Positions 30,792 to 38,679 of a DNA stretch of 64,000 nucleotides are shown here, one piece after another. The number at the start of each line of letters is the position of its first letter. The stretch's first letter is position 1. The translations under genes and the position numbers were made by a program. The stretch is from CAYHXN01 sp964360605 (GTDB lineage Bacteria > Patescibacteriota > Minisyncoccia > UBA6257 > WO2-44-18), in the NCBI GenBank assembly GCA_964360605.1, contig CAYHXN010000002.1, positions 1 to 64,000 of the forward strand, given 5' to 3'. The notes under the pieces were generated by a model that was not told the DNA's origin, made no database searches, and saw nothing but the letters and a program-made list of their open reading frames with translations.

Positions 30792-30863
30792 ATGGCAGAA
30801 GGTCAAAAATGTTCCTGCGGCCACGACCATCCAGAAGGTCAGTGCGATTGCGCGAATAAATAA
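30792..30863 (+). CDS. 23-aa Cys/His-rich mini-protein, metallothionein-like
   Basis: ATG 30792 to TAA encodes MAEGQKCSCGHDHPEGQCDC plus ANK: four cysteines and two histidines in 23 residues. It is flanked by a leader with hairpins and a strong terminator, which argues that the short unit is expressed. The CxCGHDH pattern would bind copper or zinc. It is too short for homology; expression is not proven. Confidence 0.5.
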   Translation: MAEGQKCSCGHDHPEGQCDCANK

Positions 30864-30865
30864 AA

Positions 30866-30902
30866 TAAAACTCCTTCAACGCGTGTTGGGGGAGTTTTAT
30901 TT
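30866..30902 (+). terminator. Rho-independent terminator
   Basis: The stem aaaactcc/ggagtttt, extended by partly paired ttcaac/gttggg, is followed by a T-rich tract. Confidence 0.8.
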
Positions 30903-30905
30903 TAA

Positions 30906-30926
30906 AATCCGCCTCATCGGCGGATT
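30906..30926 (-). terminator. Terminator of minus-strand gene
   Basis: The stem aatccgcc/ggcggatt is followed on the minus strand by TTTTA. It overlaps the end of the 106-aa gene. Confidence 0.6.
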
Positions 30927-31245
30927 AAGTTCTCAATTTCCTTTTTAAGACTTCTTCATACCATTCGTCGTAAGTCTTCTGCTCCTCCGGAGTCATATTT
31001 TTTCTTGGTTCCCAAATCGTTACTTCCACGTCTATTTTGGAGGGATTTTTTGAATTTATTGTGATTCCCCAAGTTACCCGAAATCCCAAAGTTTCTATTT
31101 CATTCCTTAAATTGTTGGCTTTCTCCATTGCTTCCTTCGCTACCACGGGGTCTTTCGCTAGGTTTTCTTCTAAAAGTTTACCCAACAGATTAGCTTTATT
31201 GATAATTTCTTTTCTAATGGCGGCATCTTCATAGGATTCTGTCAT
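30925..31245 (-). CDS. Hypothetical helical protein, 106 aa
   Basis: The first 55 residues are predicted helical and charged (KANLLGKLLEENLAKDPVVA), then two strands (FRVTWGITINS; KIDVEVTIWEP) and a C-terminal helix (EEQKTYDEWYEEVLKRKL). No family recognised. It lies 10 nt downstream of the zinc-ribbon gene in the same direction, so the pair is probably one transcript. Confidence 0.65.
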   Translation of the reverse strand: MTESYEDAAIRKEIINKANLLGKLLEENLAKDPVVAKEAMEKANNLRNEIETLGFRVTWGITINSKNPSKIDVEVTIWEPRKNMTPEEQKTYDEWYEEVLKRKLRT

Positions 31246-31255
31246 CAGATTCTCC

Positions 31256-31528
31256 TTAATTTAAATCGCAAAGTTCTAAAGAGACTATTTTTGGAAACGA
31301 CAGTTGTATGTTGCAATGCGGGCAAAACATAGTTGATCCGTTTCCATTGTAATTCGGCAGAAAACAGGAACTACAAAATGACTTTCCGCAATCGGGGCAA
31401 TCCCAATCTCGGCCTATGAGCGACTTTTTCAACGGCCGTTTCGGGTCAAGAATAATGACAGTTTTTTCTTTAGCGCAGTTTGGGCACTTTCGCGGCGGCA
31501 CCACTAGCGGTTCGTGTTCTTCATCCAC
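31256..31528 (-). CDS. Small zinc-ribbon protein, 90 aa
   Basis: Three CxxC pairs and further Cys/His are present: CPNC, CPDC with FCSSC, and FCPHC. These would bind two or three zinc ions, probably as stacked zinc ribbons. No catalytic domain is attached. It is the first gene of a two-gene unit divergent from deoC. Partner unknown. Confidence 0.75.
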   Translation of the reverse strand: MDEEHEPLVVPPRKCPNCAKEKTVIILDPKRPLKKSLIGRDWDCPDCGKSFCSSCFLPNYNGNGSTMFCPHCNIQLSFPKIVSLELCDLN

Positions 31529-31624
31529 AATCCACCTTTTAAAAGTACAGCCCCAGCATACTTTATTGATGGCTTTTTTGCTAATTTTGTTTTAAAATGA
31601 CGGCAGATTTTTGAAAGGCAAAAA

Positions 31625-32572
31625 TTGAGAGAAGTAATGAAGTTTGATCGTGCGCTGATTGAATCTATAAGGATTAATCGGAGCGCGGTAGAAGCACGGG
31701 CGGCAACGCTTGGCACACGCCGAAGCTTTAAGAAAGAAGCCCAAGTCGCGGCCTATTTACGAGCGATTCAATGCTTGGATTTAACTACGCTTGCTGGCGG
31801 TGATACCGCGGGCAGTGTGGAAGGGCTTTGCGCAAAAGCGCTTAATCCGGTTGAACTGGAAACTTTGGAAATGCTTGGTATTCGTGACATTAAAATCACC
31901 GTCGGTGCGGTTTGCGTTTATCACGAACTCTTAAAAACAGCCAAAACCGTTCTTAAGGGGCGGATTCCGGTGGCCGTGGTCGCGACTGGTTTTGCCGCTG
32001 GCCAAAATTCTTTGCCATCTCGATGGCAGGATCTTCGCGATTCGGTCAAAAATGGCGCTGATGAAGTTGACGTGGTAATCAGCCGGCGTTTAGCCCTGGA
32101 AGGAAAATGGGAGGCGGTATATCGCGAACTTTACGAATTTAAAAACGAATGCGGCGATAAAATTAAAATGAAAACCATTTTAGGCGTTGGAGATTTGAAG
32201 ACTTTGGATAATGTTGCTAAAGCGGCGGCCGTGGCGATCATGGCCGGTTCGGATTTTATTAAAACCTCTACCGGTTTTGAACCGACTAACGCTACACCGG
32301 AAACCGGCCTTGTGATGGCTAGACAGATCCGCAGATTTTTGGAACTTTCCGGCGGCAAAGATGAGGTGGGGTTTAAAGCGGCTGGAGGTATCCGAACGGC
32401 TAAAGACGCAATGCTTTGGTTAACTTTAATGTTAGAAGAGCTTGGCGAAGAATGGACTAAGCCTAAGCTTTTCCGAATAGGCGCGAGCTCGCTTCTAACT
32501 GATTTGGAGCGCCAGCTTTACCATTTGGCTACCGGGCAGTACTCGGATAGCCATAGCCACCCGATGGGATAA
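31625..32572 (+). CDS. deoC: Deoxyribose-phosphate aldolase
   Basis: TTG 31625 is favoured as start: GAAAGG lies 6 nt upstream, exactly as in nadA, whereas ATG 31637 has no proper site. The 315-residue TIM-barrel protein has ADEVDVVISRRLAL (catalytic Asp), KMKTILGVGDL and the Schiff-base Lys in SDFIKTSTGF. An N-terminal extension of about 50 residues makes it longer than the E. coli enzyme. It splits deoxyribose-5-phosphate into glyceraldehyde-3-phosphate and acetaldehyde; the next gene encodes an aldehyde dehydrogenase that could oxidise the acetaldehyde. Confidence 0.94.
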   Translation: MREVMKFDRALIESIRINRSAVEARAATLGTRRSFKKEAQVAAYLRAIQCLDLTTLAGGDTAGSVEGLCAKALNPVELETLEMLGIRDIKITVGAVCVYHELLKTAKTVLKGRIPVAVVATGFAAGQNSLPSRWQDLRDSVKNGADEVDVVISRRLALEGKWEAVYRELYEFKNECGDKIKMKTILGVGDLKTLDNVAKAAAVAIMAGSDFIKTSTGFEPTNATPETGLVMARQIRRFLELSGGKDEVGFKAAGGIRTAKDAMLWLTLMLEELGEEWTKPKLFRIGASSLLTDLERQLYHLATGQYSDSHSHPMG

Positions 32573-32585
32573 GAAAGGAGAAAAA

Positions 32586-34997
32586 ATGAAACCAGAAACA
32601 ATCCGGCAGTACCTAGAGAAGTTGGACTACGGTCCGGCTCCGGAATCAGACAAGAAAATACGGGAATGGCTTTCAAGTTATTATAGATTCTTTAATCATT
32701 TTATTGGCGGCGAATGGTACGGCCCGGATAACGGAACTTACATTAAAGTTTTAAATCCGGCTAATCAGGAAATTTTGGCGTATGTTGCCGAAGGAACCAC
32801 CGATGACGTTAACGCGGCTATGGATTCAGCGCAAAAAGCGTTTCCATTATGGAATAATCTTCCCGGATACGAACGCGCTAAATATCTTTACGCTATCGCG
32901 AGAACAATCGCGAAATACTCGCGTATATTCGCTGTTTTGGAATCATTGAATAATGGGAAAACTATTCGTGAGAGCCGAGACATAGACATTCCTTTAGTAA
33001 TTCGTCATTTCAATTATCATGCCGGTTGGGCAATGGAAAAGAATGGAGAATTTCCGAATCATAAACCTGGCAGTGTAGTCGCTCAGATTATTCCTTGGAA
33101 TTTCCCGTTACTAATGCTGGCTTGGAAAGTTGCTCCGGCAATTGCCGTTGGCAATACGGTAGTTCTTAAACCGTCAGAAACTACTCCGCTTACCGCTTTG
33201 CTTTTCGCGGAAATTCTTCAAGAAATCGGCCTTCCTCCGGGGGTAGTGAATATCGTTTGCGGCGACGGAAAGACGGGAGAATTAATGGTCAAACATCCAA
33301 TACCGTGGAAAATCGCTTTTACCGGTTCTACCGAGGTTGGGCGTAAAATTCGTCAAGCCACGGCTGGTTCTGGAAAGCGTCTCACGATGGAATTGGGCGG
33401 TAAATCTCCATTTATCGTTTTTGAAAACGCCGATTTAGATTCCGCGATTGAGGGCGTAGTTAATGCTATTTTCTTTAATCAAGGACATGTTTGTTGCGCT
33501 GGATCCCGTCTTCTTATTCAAGAAAGCGTTTACGAAGAGTTTATCACTAAATTGAAACATCGGATGAGTAAGTTACGAACCGGTAATTCACTGGATAAAG
33601 CGGTAGATATAGGAGCAATCAATTCTGAAGCTCAACTGCGTAAAATCCAAAAACTAGTGAAAATCGGAAAAGATGAAGGAGCAACAATTTGGCAGCCAGA
33701 ATGCCTTTGTCCTGCTGGCGGCTACTTTTTTCCGCCAACGATTTTTACCAACGTTTTTCCTTCTCATACGATTGCTCAAGAAGAAATTTTCGGACCGGTT
33801 CTGGTCTGCATGAGTTTCCGGACACCGCAGGAAGCGATTGACCTTGCTAACAATACCCGTTATGGCCTAGCGGCGTCGGTTTGGACTCAAGATATGGATG
33901 TGGCGCTGGAAGTAGACCGAAAGCTTAAAGTCGGAGTAGTTTGGAATAACTGTACTAATTTGTTTGACGCGGCTTCTGGTTTTGGCGGCTATCGCGAAAG
34001 CGGTTACGGTCGTGAAGGCGGACGCGAAGGGATGGAAGAATACTTAGTTGAAAGTTATCCGATCCACGTTTTAGAAAATAAAGAATTAACTAAAAAATAT
34101 TCCGAAGCGGCGCATTTAGCCCAAACGATCGTATTGGAACGAGAAACCATTGACCGAACTTACAGATTTTTAATCGGCGGCCAGCTTGTTAGGCCGGATG
34201 AAGGATACAGTTTTCACGTTTGCTCTGGATTTGGAGAGTTTAGGAGAGTGTTGGGAAACGCTAACCGAAAAGATGTTCGGAATGCCGTGGAAGCGGCCCG
34301 CAAAGCCGCACCGGATTGGGAATATAAAGCGACACCGCACTTAAAGGCGCAAATTCTTTATTTTCTAGCCGAAAACTTAAGCGCTCAAAAGCACCGATTT
34401 ATTAGAGCAGTTGCCGCCACTCATAGCGAACGGCAATTTGAAAAAGCGCTGATGGAAATAGAAAAATCGGCGGAACGGCTGTTCCATTACGCTGCGTTGG
34501 CCGATAAGTTTGAAGGTACTGTCCAATCAGTTCCGGGCAGAATAACCGTGATCGCCAGTAAAGAACCGATTGGGGTAATTGGCATCCGAGTGCCTGACGC
34601 CCCTTCTTTATTAGGAGCCGTTTCCTTGATGGCGGCGGCTATTAGTATGGGAAATACAATAGTGTTGATTTCTGGCAAACAATCGCTTCCGGTGGCGGAA
34701 TTGATTCAAACGATTCAAAATTCTGATATTCCGGCAGGAGTAGTGAATATTCTGACGGCAGAAAATCCGGATGAGGTTTTTAAAACCTTAGCGGAACATA
34801 AAGATGTGGACGCAGTTTGGTGTTTTAGTTCCCAAGACTCCTGTACTGACGTGGAACGCGCGTCTATAAGCAACATGAAACGAGTTTGGACGAATTGGGA
34901 TAAGGATTTTGATTGGTTCGGACCAGAAGGAATATCAAAAAAGTTTTTGAAAGAAGCGACACAAGTGAAGAATATCTGGATACCGTATGGATGCTAA
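32586..34997 (+). CDS. ALDH16-like double-domain aldehyde dehydrogenase
   Basis: This 803-residue protein has a complete aldehyde dehydrogenase domain (about 35-490) with IIPWNFPLLM, the catalytic Glu in MELGGKSPF and the nucleophilic Cys in FNQGHVCCAGSR, and EEIFGPVLV. A second, shorter domain (about 520-800) keeps the FLIGGQLVRPDEG start and the NAD-domain shape but lacks the Glu and Cys motifs. Length and plan match the ALDH16 family. An AAGGAG site precedes ATG 32586, 13 nt after deoC. Likely job: acetaldehyde to acetate with NADH formation during deoxyribose breakdown. Confidence 0.93.
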   Translation: MKPETIRQYLEKLDYGPAPESDKKIREWLSSYYRFFNHFIGGEWYGPDNGTYIKVLNPANQEILAYVAEGTTDDVNAAMDSAQKAFPLWNNLPGYERAKYLYAIARTIAKYSRIFAVLESLNNGKTIRESRDIDIPLVIRHFNYHAGWAMEKNGEFPNHKPGSVVAQIIPWNFPLLMLAWKVAPAIAVGNTVVLKPSETTPLTALLFAEILQEIGLPPGVVNIVCGDGKTGELMVKHPIPWKIAFTGSTEVGRKIRQATAGSGKRLTMELGGKSPFIVFENADLDSAIEGVVNAIFFNQGHVCCAGSRLLIQESVYEEFITKLKHRMSKLRTGNSLDKAVDIGAINSEAQLRKIQKLVKIGKDEGATIWQPECLCPAGGYFFPPTIFTNVFPSHTIAQEEIFGPVLVCMSFRTPQEAIDLANNTRYGLAASVWTQDMDVALEVDRKLKVGVVWNNCTNLFDAASGFGGYRESGYGREGGREGMEEYLVESYPIHVLENKELTKKYSEAAHLAQTIVLERETIDRTYRFLIGGQLVRPDEGYSFHVCSGFGEFRRVLGNANRKDVRNAVEAARKAAPDWEYKATPHLKAQILYFLAENLSAQKHRFIRAVAATHSERQFEKALMEIEKSAERLFHYAALADKFEGTVQSVPGRITVIASKEPIGVIGIRVPDAPSLLGAVSLMAAAISMGNTIVLISGKQSLPVAELIQTIQNSDIPAGVVNILTAENPDEVFKTLAEHKDVDAVWCFSSQDSCTDVERASISNMKRVWTNWDKDFDWFGPEGISKKFLKEATQVKNIWIPYGC

Positions 34998-35001
34998 GAA
35001 T

Positions 35002-35032
35002 CATGCCCCTGATAAATATCGGGGGATTTTTG
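35002..35032 (+). terminator. Rho-independent terminator
   Basis: The stem cccctgata/tatcggggg with an A-rich loop is followed by TTTTTG. The -10 of the next gene begins two bases later. Confidence 0.78.
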
Positions 35033-35033
35033 T

Positions 35034-35039
35034 TATAAT
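35034..35039 (+). promoter_or_regulatory. -10 hexamer, predicted leaderless start
   Basis: TATAAT ends 6 nt before ATG 35046. Confidence 0.5.
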
Positions 35040-35045
35040 GAATTA

Positions 35046-35708
35046 ATGACTCAAAAACTTATTCATATTCTGGCGATTTTGACTTTGGTTGGTACGGCTT
35101 GCGGAGGGTTAGCTTTGGCGCACGATGAGCCCTTACCGGTACCAGCGTTGCTTCCCGATTCACCATTTTATTTTGTTAAAGTAATCCTTCGCGGTATTGG
35201 CAATTTATTCACTTTTAGCGGCGAAGCCAAAATTAAAAGAGAACTAGCTATAGCCGAGGAAAAACTTTTAGAAGCTCATGCGCTTTTTAATAAAGGAAAG
35301 GCGGACACGGCTTTAGCCGCAGTAGCGGAATATGAAGATTGGACCGCCAGAGCAAAAATGCGTCTGGAAAAAGTTAAAGTAGCGAAAGAAGACAAATCCG
35401 ATCCAGTATTAAAAACTGCTGAAGCGGCGATAGCAAAGCACATCAGTATTTTGGAAGAGGTCTTGGAAAAAGCTCCAGAAGCGGCTCGACAAGGACTGGA
35501 AAATGCCATTGAAAATTCCGGCAAAGTGCTGGAAAAATTTGCCGAACCAGATGAAGCCAGAGCGCCAGCCGCCGTTATTCCCGTTGCCGCGCCTCTTAAA
35601 AAGGAGCAAGGCATACCCATTGATGCCAGTAAATTAGAGAGAGAAATTAAGGACTTTTTAAAAATTGATCAGCAGATAAATTTTGGCGAAGAGTCCACGG
35701 CTCAGTAG
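35046..35708 (+). CDS. DUF5667-like exported protein
   Basis: This 220-residue protein has a signal peptide (about 1-25), then LLPDSPFYFVKVILRGI, the hallmark of DUF5667, and a long helical region of repeated heptads to about residue 165, followed by an Ala/Pro-rich linker and a short acidic end. Such proteins are common surface proteins in Parcubacteria and some actinobacteria. Function unknown. Confidence 0.82.
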   Translation: MTQKLIHILAILTLVGTACGGLALAHDEPLPVPALLPDSPFYFVKVILRGIGNLFTFSGEAKIKRELAIAEEKLLEAHALFNKGKADTALAAVAEYEDWTARAKMRLEKVKVAKEDKSDPVLKTAEAAIAKHISILEEVLEKAPEAARQGLENAIENSGKVLEKFAEPDEARAPAAVIPVAAPLKKEQGIPIDASKLEREIKDFLKIDQQINFGEESTAQ

Positions 35709-35724
35709 ACTTTTGTGAAGGTAG

Positions 35725-35752
35725 TTGCAGAATAGCGGGCTTCTGCTACAAT
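35725..35752 (+). promoter_or_regulatory. Promoter of 59-aa zinc-binding protein gene
   Basis: TTGCAG (35725-35730), 16-nt spacer and extended -10 TGCTACAAT (hexamer 35747-35752). Confidence 0.6.
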
Positions 35753-35779
35753 AAAATCAGAACTTTTTCGGGCAGTGTT

Positions 35780-35959
35780 ATGTTGGCGAAATTCCGTTGT
35801 CCGGTCTGCGAGAAATCAGCTTCCTACCCGATTCCATCCGAAGAAGAACTGGTTAAACAAAGCGTCGGTTCTCCGATTTGCGACGGAAAAGATTCCGAAG
35901 GAGGCGAGGGAACTTACAAATCGCAAGCGCACCAGAAAACTATAATGGAAAGAGTTTAG
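35780..35959 (+). CDS. 59-aa putative zinc-binding protein
   Basis: ATG 35780 to TAG encodes a small soluble protein starting MLAKFRCPVCEKSASY with a CPVC knuckle and a third cysteine at SPICDG. It has its own promoter and a terminator-like hairpin (35962-35977) and is not covered by a longer ORF. Function unknown. Confidence 0.55.
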   Translation: MLAKFRCPVCEKSASYPIPSEEELVKQSVGSPICDGKDSEGGEGTYKSQAHQKTIMERV

Positions 35960-35961
35960 AC

Positions 35962-35983
35962 CAGGCCAAACCGGCCTGATTTT
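35962..35983 (+). terminator. Terminator hairpin between convergent genes
   Basis: The stem caggcc/ggcctg is followed by ATTTTTA. Confidence 0.7.
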
Positions 35984-35985
35984 TA

Positions 35986-36393
35986 TTACTTATCTTGCTC
36001 ACAAGATTCATTTTTGGTGACGCCGATACTCAAAAGTTTTTCCGCGGCTAGATTGGCCAAACTTGGCTGGGTATTATTTTTAGCCTTTAGCTTGGCTAAT
36101 GATTCTTCGGATTTTTTAACCAATTCTTTAATTTTTTCCGAATCTATTTTGTCTGGTTCAGCGGCAGCTGTTTCCAATTCGTTTAATTGAGTTTCCAGTT
36201 CGGCAATCAGTTGCTCGCGTTGTTCCGTTGGGGTATATAAGATATTGCTGGCAGTTTCCCGAATCTGCTCCGGAACTATTTCGTTTTTGGCAATAAATTC
36301 CGCGCCTTTTTGCTTGATATCCGTAGGAGCGAAACGGAGAAATAGAAAACCCGCGGCTGCGATAATGATGGCACTAAAAATTAAGCGAAGCAT
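35986..36393 (-). CDS. Single-helix membrane protein with helical tail
   Basis: The start is taken at the ATG complementary to 36391-36393 (MLRLIFSAIIIAAAGF), giving 135 residues; a start nine codons upstream would put polar residues before the helix. One N-terminal transmembrane helix is followed by a long charged coiled-coil-like region (QLIAELETQLNELE; KIKELVKKSEESLAKLKAK). No family recognised. Confidence 0.68.
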   Translation of the reverse strand: MLRLIFSAIIIAAAGFLFLRFAPTDIKQKGAEFIAKNEIVPEQIRETASNILYTPTEQREQLIAELETQLNELETAAAEPDKIDSEKIKELVKKSEESLAKLKAKNNTQPSLANLAAEKLLSIGVTKNESCEQDK

Positions 36394-36420
36394 ATAGAAA
36401 TTATAAATGACAAAATCCAA

Positions 36421-37044
36421 ATGACAAAACCTTTGAATTTTAAATTCTTTAATCGCCCAACTCTCAAAGTTGCCAAAGAACTTCTTGGCGCTTCTTTGGT
36501 TCGACGGTATAGGGGAAAATTAATCAAGGCGATGATTACCGAAGTAGAGGCCTATGACGGTTTTAAAGACAAGGCATCGCACGCGTCTAGGGGCCTTACT
36601 AAAAGAAATTTTCTAATGTTTGGACCCGCGGGTCGCTGGTACGTTTATTTCACGTATGGAATGCATTGGATGCTGAATATCGTTACCGGCCCAAAAGACT
36701 ATCCGGCGGCGGTTTTGATTCGGGGAGTCGTGGTAGCGCCTCGACAAGCTCGGCGAATAAGTAAGTTAGTTTCCGAGCGAGACCAGGCTTACTGGCCGAG
36801 TCGAGAAACTACAATTTTAAACGGCCCTGCCCGCCTTACCAAGTTTTTCAAAATTGGTAAGAAATTTAATAATCTTCCGGCTGACAAAAAAACCGGACTT
36901 TGGGTAGAGAATTCCTACAAGCTAAAAGTTAACAGCTATAAGTTCAAAGTTAGACGCGCAGCGCGTGTTGGCGTGGATTACGCCGGTCCAGTTTGGGCGA
37001 AGAAGAAATATAGATTTTTATTAATCGTTGACAAAGGCGATTAG
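36421..37044 (+). CDS. 3-methyladenine DNA glycosylase (AAG/MPG family) with repeat insertions
   Basis: This 207-residue protein has the AAG family series: AKELLGASLVRR, ITEVEAYDGFKDKASHAS (catalytic Glu), FGPAGRWYVYFTYGMHWMLNIV, LIRG and NGPARLTK. It removes alkylated purines from DNA. Between LIRG and NGPARLTK lie about 25 extra residues encoded by a palindromic P1 repeat (36733-36816). A second insertion (ENSYKLKVNSYKFKV) is encoded by a tandem-like stretch at 36912-36955. Both keep the frame. Confidence 0.9.
   Translation: MTKPLNFKFFNRPTLKVAKELLGASLVRRYRGKLIKAMITEVEAYDGFKDKASHASRGLTKRNFLMFGPAGRWYVYFTYGMHWMLNIVTGPKDYPAAVLIRGVVVAPRQARRISKLVSERDQAYWPSRETTILNGPARLTKFFKIGKKFNNLPADKKTGLWVENSYKLKVNSYKFKVRRAARVGVDYAGPVWAKKKYRFLLIVDKGD
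36733..36816 (+). repeat. P1 palindromic repeat pair inside the mpg gene
   Basis: Left arm gtagcgcctcgacaagctcg plus gcgaataa; right arm ttactggccgagtcgagaaa plus ctacaatt. The arms are inverted and match the P1 units around the GIY-YIG gene, with a short deletion in the right arm. Confidence 0.8.
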
Positions 37045-37057
37045 TAAATGTTAAAAT
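37028..37057 (+). promoter_or_regulatory. Sigma-70 type promoter
   Basis: TTGACA (37028-37033), 18-nt spacer and TAAAAT (37052-37057). The -35 lies within the last codons of the glycosylase gene. A GAGGTG site and ATG 37082 follow. Confidence 0.75.
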
Positions 37058-37081
37058 AATCTCGGATTTTTGAGGTGAATT

Positions 37082-37261
37082 ATGGGATCTATAGCCAAGG
37101 TTATCTTAATTGTGGTTTCCTGGCTCGTTGCTGGCGGAGTAATAATTGCTTTCATACTTACCAAAGTATTGAGGTCAAGCGACTTTGTTGCAATTATCTT
37201 TCTTCTAGGGTTCGGAACCCTTATAGCAACTGGTTTAATTTTATTTCACGACAAAAAGTGA
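37082..37261 (+). CDS. 59-aa two-helix membrane protein
   Basis: A consensus promoter, GAGGTG site and ATG 37082 support this short gene. Two hydrophobic helices (about 4-25 and 34-54) are joined by the polar TKVLRSSD. It ends in HDKK. No family recognised. A longer overlapping frame starting at 37075 in another phase is an artefact. Confidence 0.65.
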   Translation: MGSIAKVILIVVSWLVAGGVIIAFILTKVLRSSDFVAIIFLLGFGTLIATGLILFHDKK

Positions 37262-37283
37262 TCGCTAACCAACTTTAATTTAG

Positions 37284-37308
37284 AGCGCCTCCCAAGAGGC
37301 GTTTTTTT
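37284..37308 (+). terminator. Rho-independent terminator
   Basis: The stem cgcctc/gaggcg is followed by seven T. Confidence 0.85.
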
Positions 37309-37327
37309 GTTATAATCAATGATATTT

Positions 37328-38506
37328 ATGAAAAAGCTTATCTTAATCTCTATATTAATTTTGGCGTCGGGGTTGGTGTTGGTCATTAATTGGAAAAAAA
37401 TTTCTCAAATTGTGGAATCGGAACCGAAGCAAAGAATCGTAAAATTAGAGATTCCTAAAGGCGCAACCTTTTCCAAATTCATGAACGACCTTGGCGTGGC
37501 AACCGATACCGCGCTGGCAATTTTGGAAAGTTCCAAAAACTCCTATGACCTTTCGCGAATTGTTGAAGGCAGAAAACTAGCATTATTTTATAACGCCACC
37601 AGCAGCGCTTTGGAAAAAATAGTTTATGAAATAGATTCCGAATCGGAACTTTTCGCCGAGCCGGAAGAAAGCGGCTGGCAATCTGGCACTTCCACTATCA
37701 ATTATGATATTAAAGAAAATACCGCCGCCGGCGTGATTGAAAGCTCGCTTTACGAAACCATGGTCGGGCAGGGATTAGATGAGAGGTTAGTTTTATCCTT
37801 GGCGGAGAACTTTGCTTGGCAAATTGATTTTGCCGCCGATATTCAAAAAGGAGACAGCTTCAAAGTCTTTTACGAAGAACGGTATCGCGACGTCCAATAT
37901 ATTATGCCGGGAAAAATTTTGGCCGCGGAGTTCACTAATACCGGAAAGACTTTTCGCGGCTATTATTTTGCCGGTTCTAACGGCAAAGCGGGATATTATG
38001 ACGAAGAGGGTAATTCCCTCCAAAAACAATTTTTGAAATCGCCTTTGCAGTATAAGTACATCAGCTCGGGATTTAGTTATTCGCGTCTGAATCCAATAAC
38101 TAAAAAAGTTTCCGCTCATCGCGGAATTGATTACGCCGCGAATTATGGCACTCCGGCGGTATCGGTCGGCGACGGCATGGTAATCCAAGCCGGTTGGAAC
38201 GGCCCTTATGGGTTATCGGTTCTAATCCGGCATAACGATACGTACCAAACCCGCTACGGGCATTTTCAGAGCTTAGCCCGCGGGATTGCGGTTGGCGCGA
38301 AAGTTAAGCAGGGACAGGTGGTTGGCTATGTTGGCGCCACCGGACAGGCGACTGGCCCGCACCTTCATTACGAAATGCACAAATTCGGCAGCTATGTAAA
38401 TCCTTTTACAGTGGAAATTCCGCCCGGAGAACCGATTAATGATCTTGATCGGTCGGTTTTTGAAGAACGGGCTAAAATTTATAACGAAGCGTTAAGCAAA
38501 ACTTAA
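37328..38506 (+). CDS. M23 family metallopeptidase (LytM-type), membrane anchored
   Basis: ATG 37328 starts at the signal-anchor (MKKLILISILILASGLVLV); TATAAT at 37312 is close by. The 392-residue protein has an N-terminal domain (about 30-240) as in MepM/YebA-type hydrolases and a C-terminal M23 domain with the zinc ligands in SAHRGIDYA (HxxxD) and PHLHYE (HxH), plus GTPAVSVGDG and GQATG. It cleaves peptidoglycan cross-links outside the membrane. Confidence 0.93.
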   Translation: MKKLILISILILASGLVLVINWKKISQIVESEPKQRIVKLEIPKGATFSKFMNDLGVATDTALAILESSKNSYDLSRIVEGRKLALFYNATSSALEKIVYEIDSESELFAEPEESGWQSGTSTINYDIKENTAAGVIESSLYETMVGQGLDERLVLSLAENFAWQIDFAADIQKGDSFKVFYEERYRDVQYIMPGKILAAEFTNTGKTFRGYYFAGSNGKAGYYDEEGNSLQKQFLKSPLQYKYISSGFSYSRLNPITKKVSAHRGIDYAANYGTPAVSVGDGMVIQAGWNGPYGLSVLIRHNDTYQTRYGHFQSLARGIAVGAKVKQGQVVGYVGATGQATGPHLHYEMHKFGSYVNPFTVEIPPGEPINDLDRSVFEERAKIYNEALSKT

Positions 38507-38523
38507 TAATTAGCGCTATATAG

Positions 38524-38565
38524 CTAACCTACTTATATTTGCCATGGCTGGAATAAGTAGGTTAG
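38524..38565 (+). repeat. 13-bp inverted repeat
   Basis: Perfect arms ctaacctacttat/ataagtaggttag enclose a 16-nt loop. It is followed by a purine-rich run of gattaag-like units (to 38610) and then the next gene's promoter. Confidence 0.7.
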
Positions 38566-38621
38566 GAAATAGGTTAAGAAAAATGAAATAGATTAAGAAA
38601 AAGATTAAGACAAAAGTAAAT

Positions 38622-38650
38622 TTGCTTTTGGTTAAAAAAATTGTTATTAT
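38622..38650 (+). promoter_or_regulatory. Promoter of CoaD-like gene
   Basis: TTGCTT (38622-38627), 17-nt spacer and TATTAT (38645-38650), then GGGGAGG before ATG 38680. Confidence 0.65.
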
Positions 38651-38679
38651 ATACAAGCTCTTTGATTTAGGGGAGGCCT

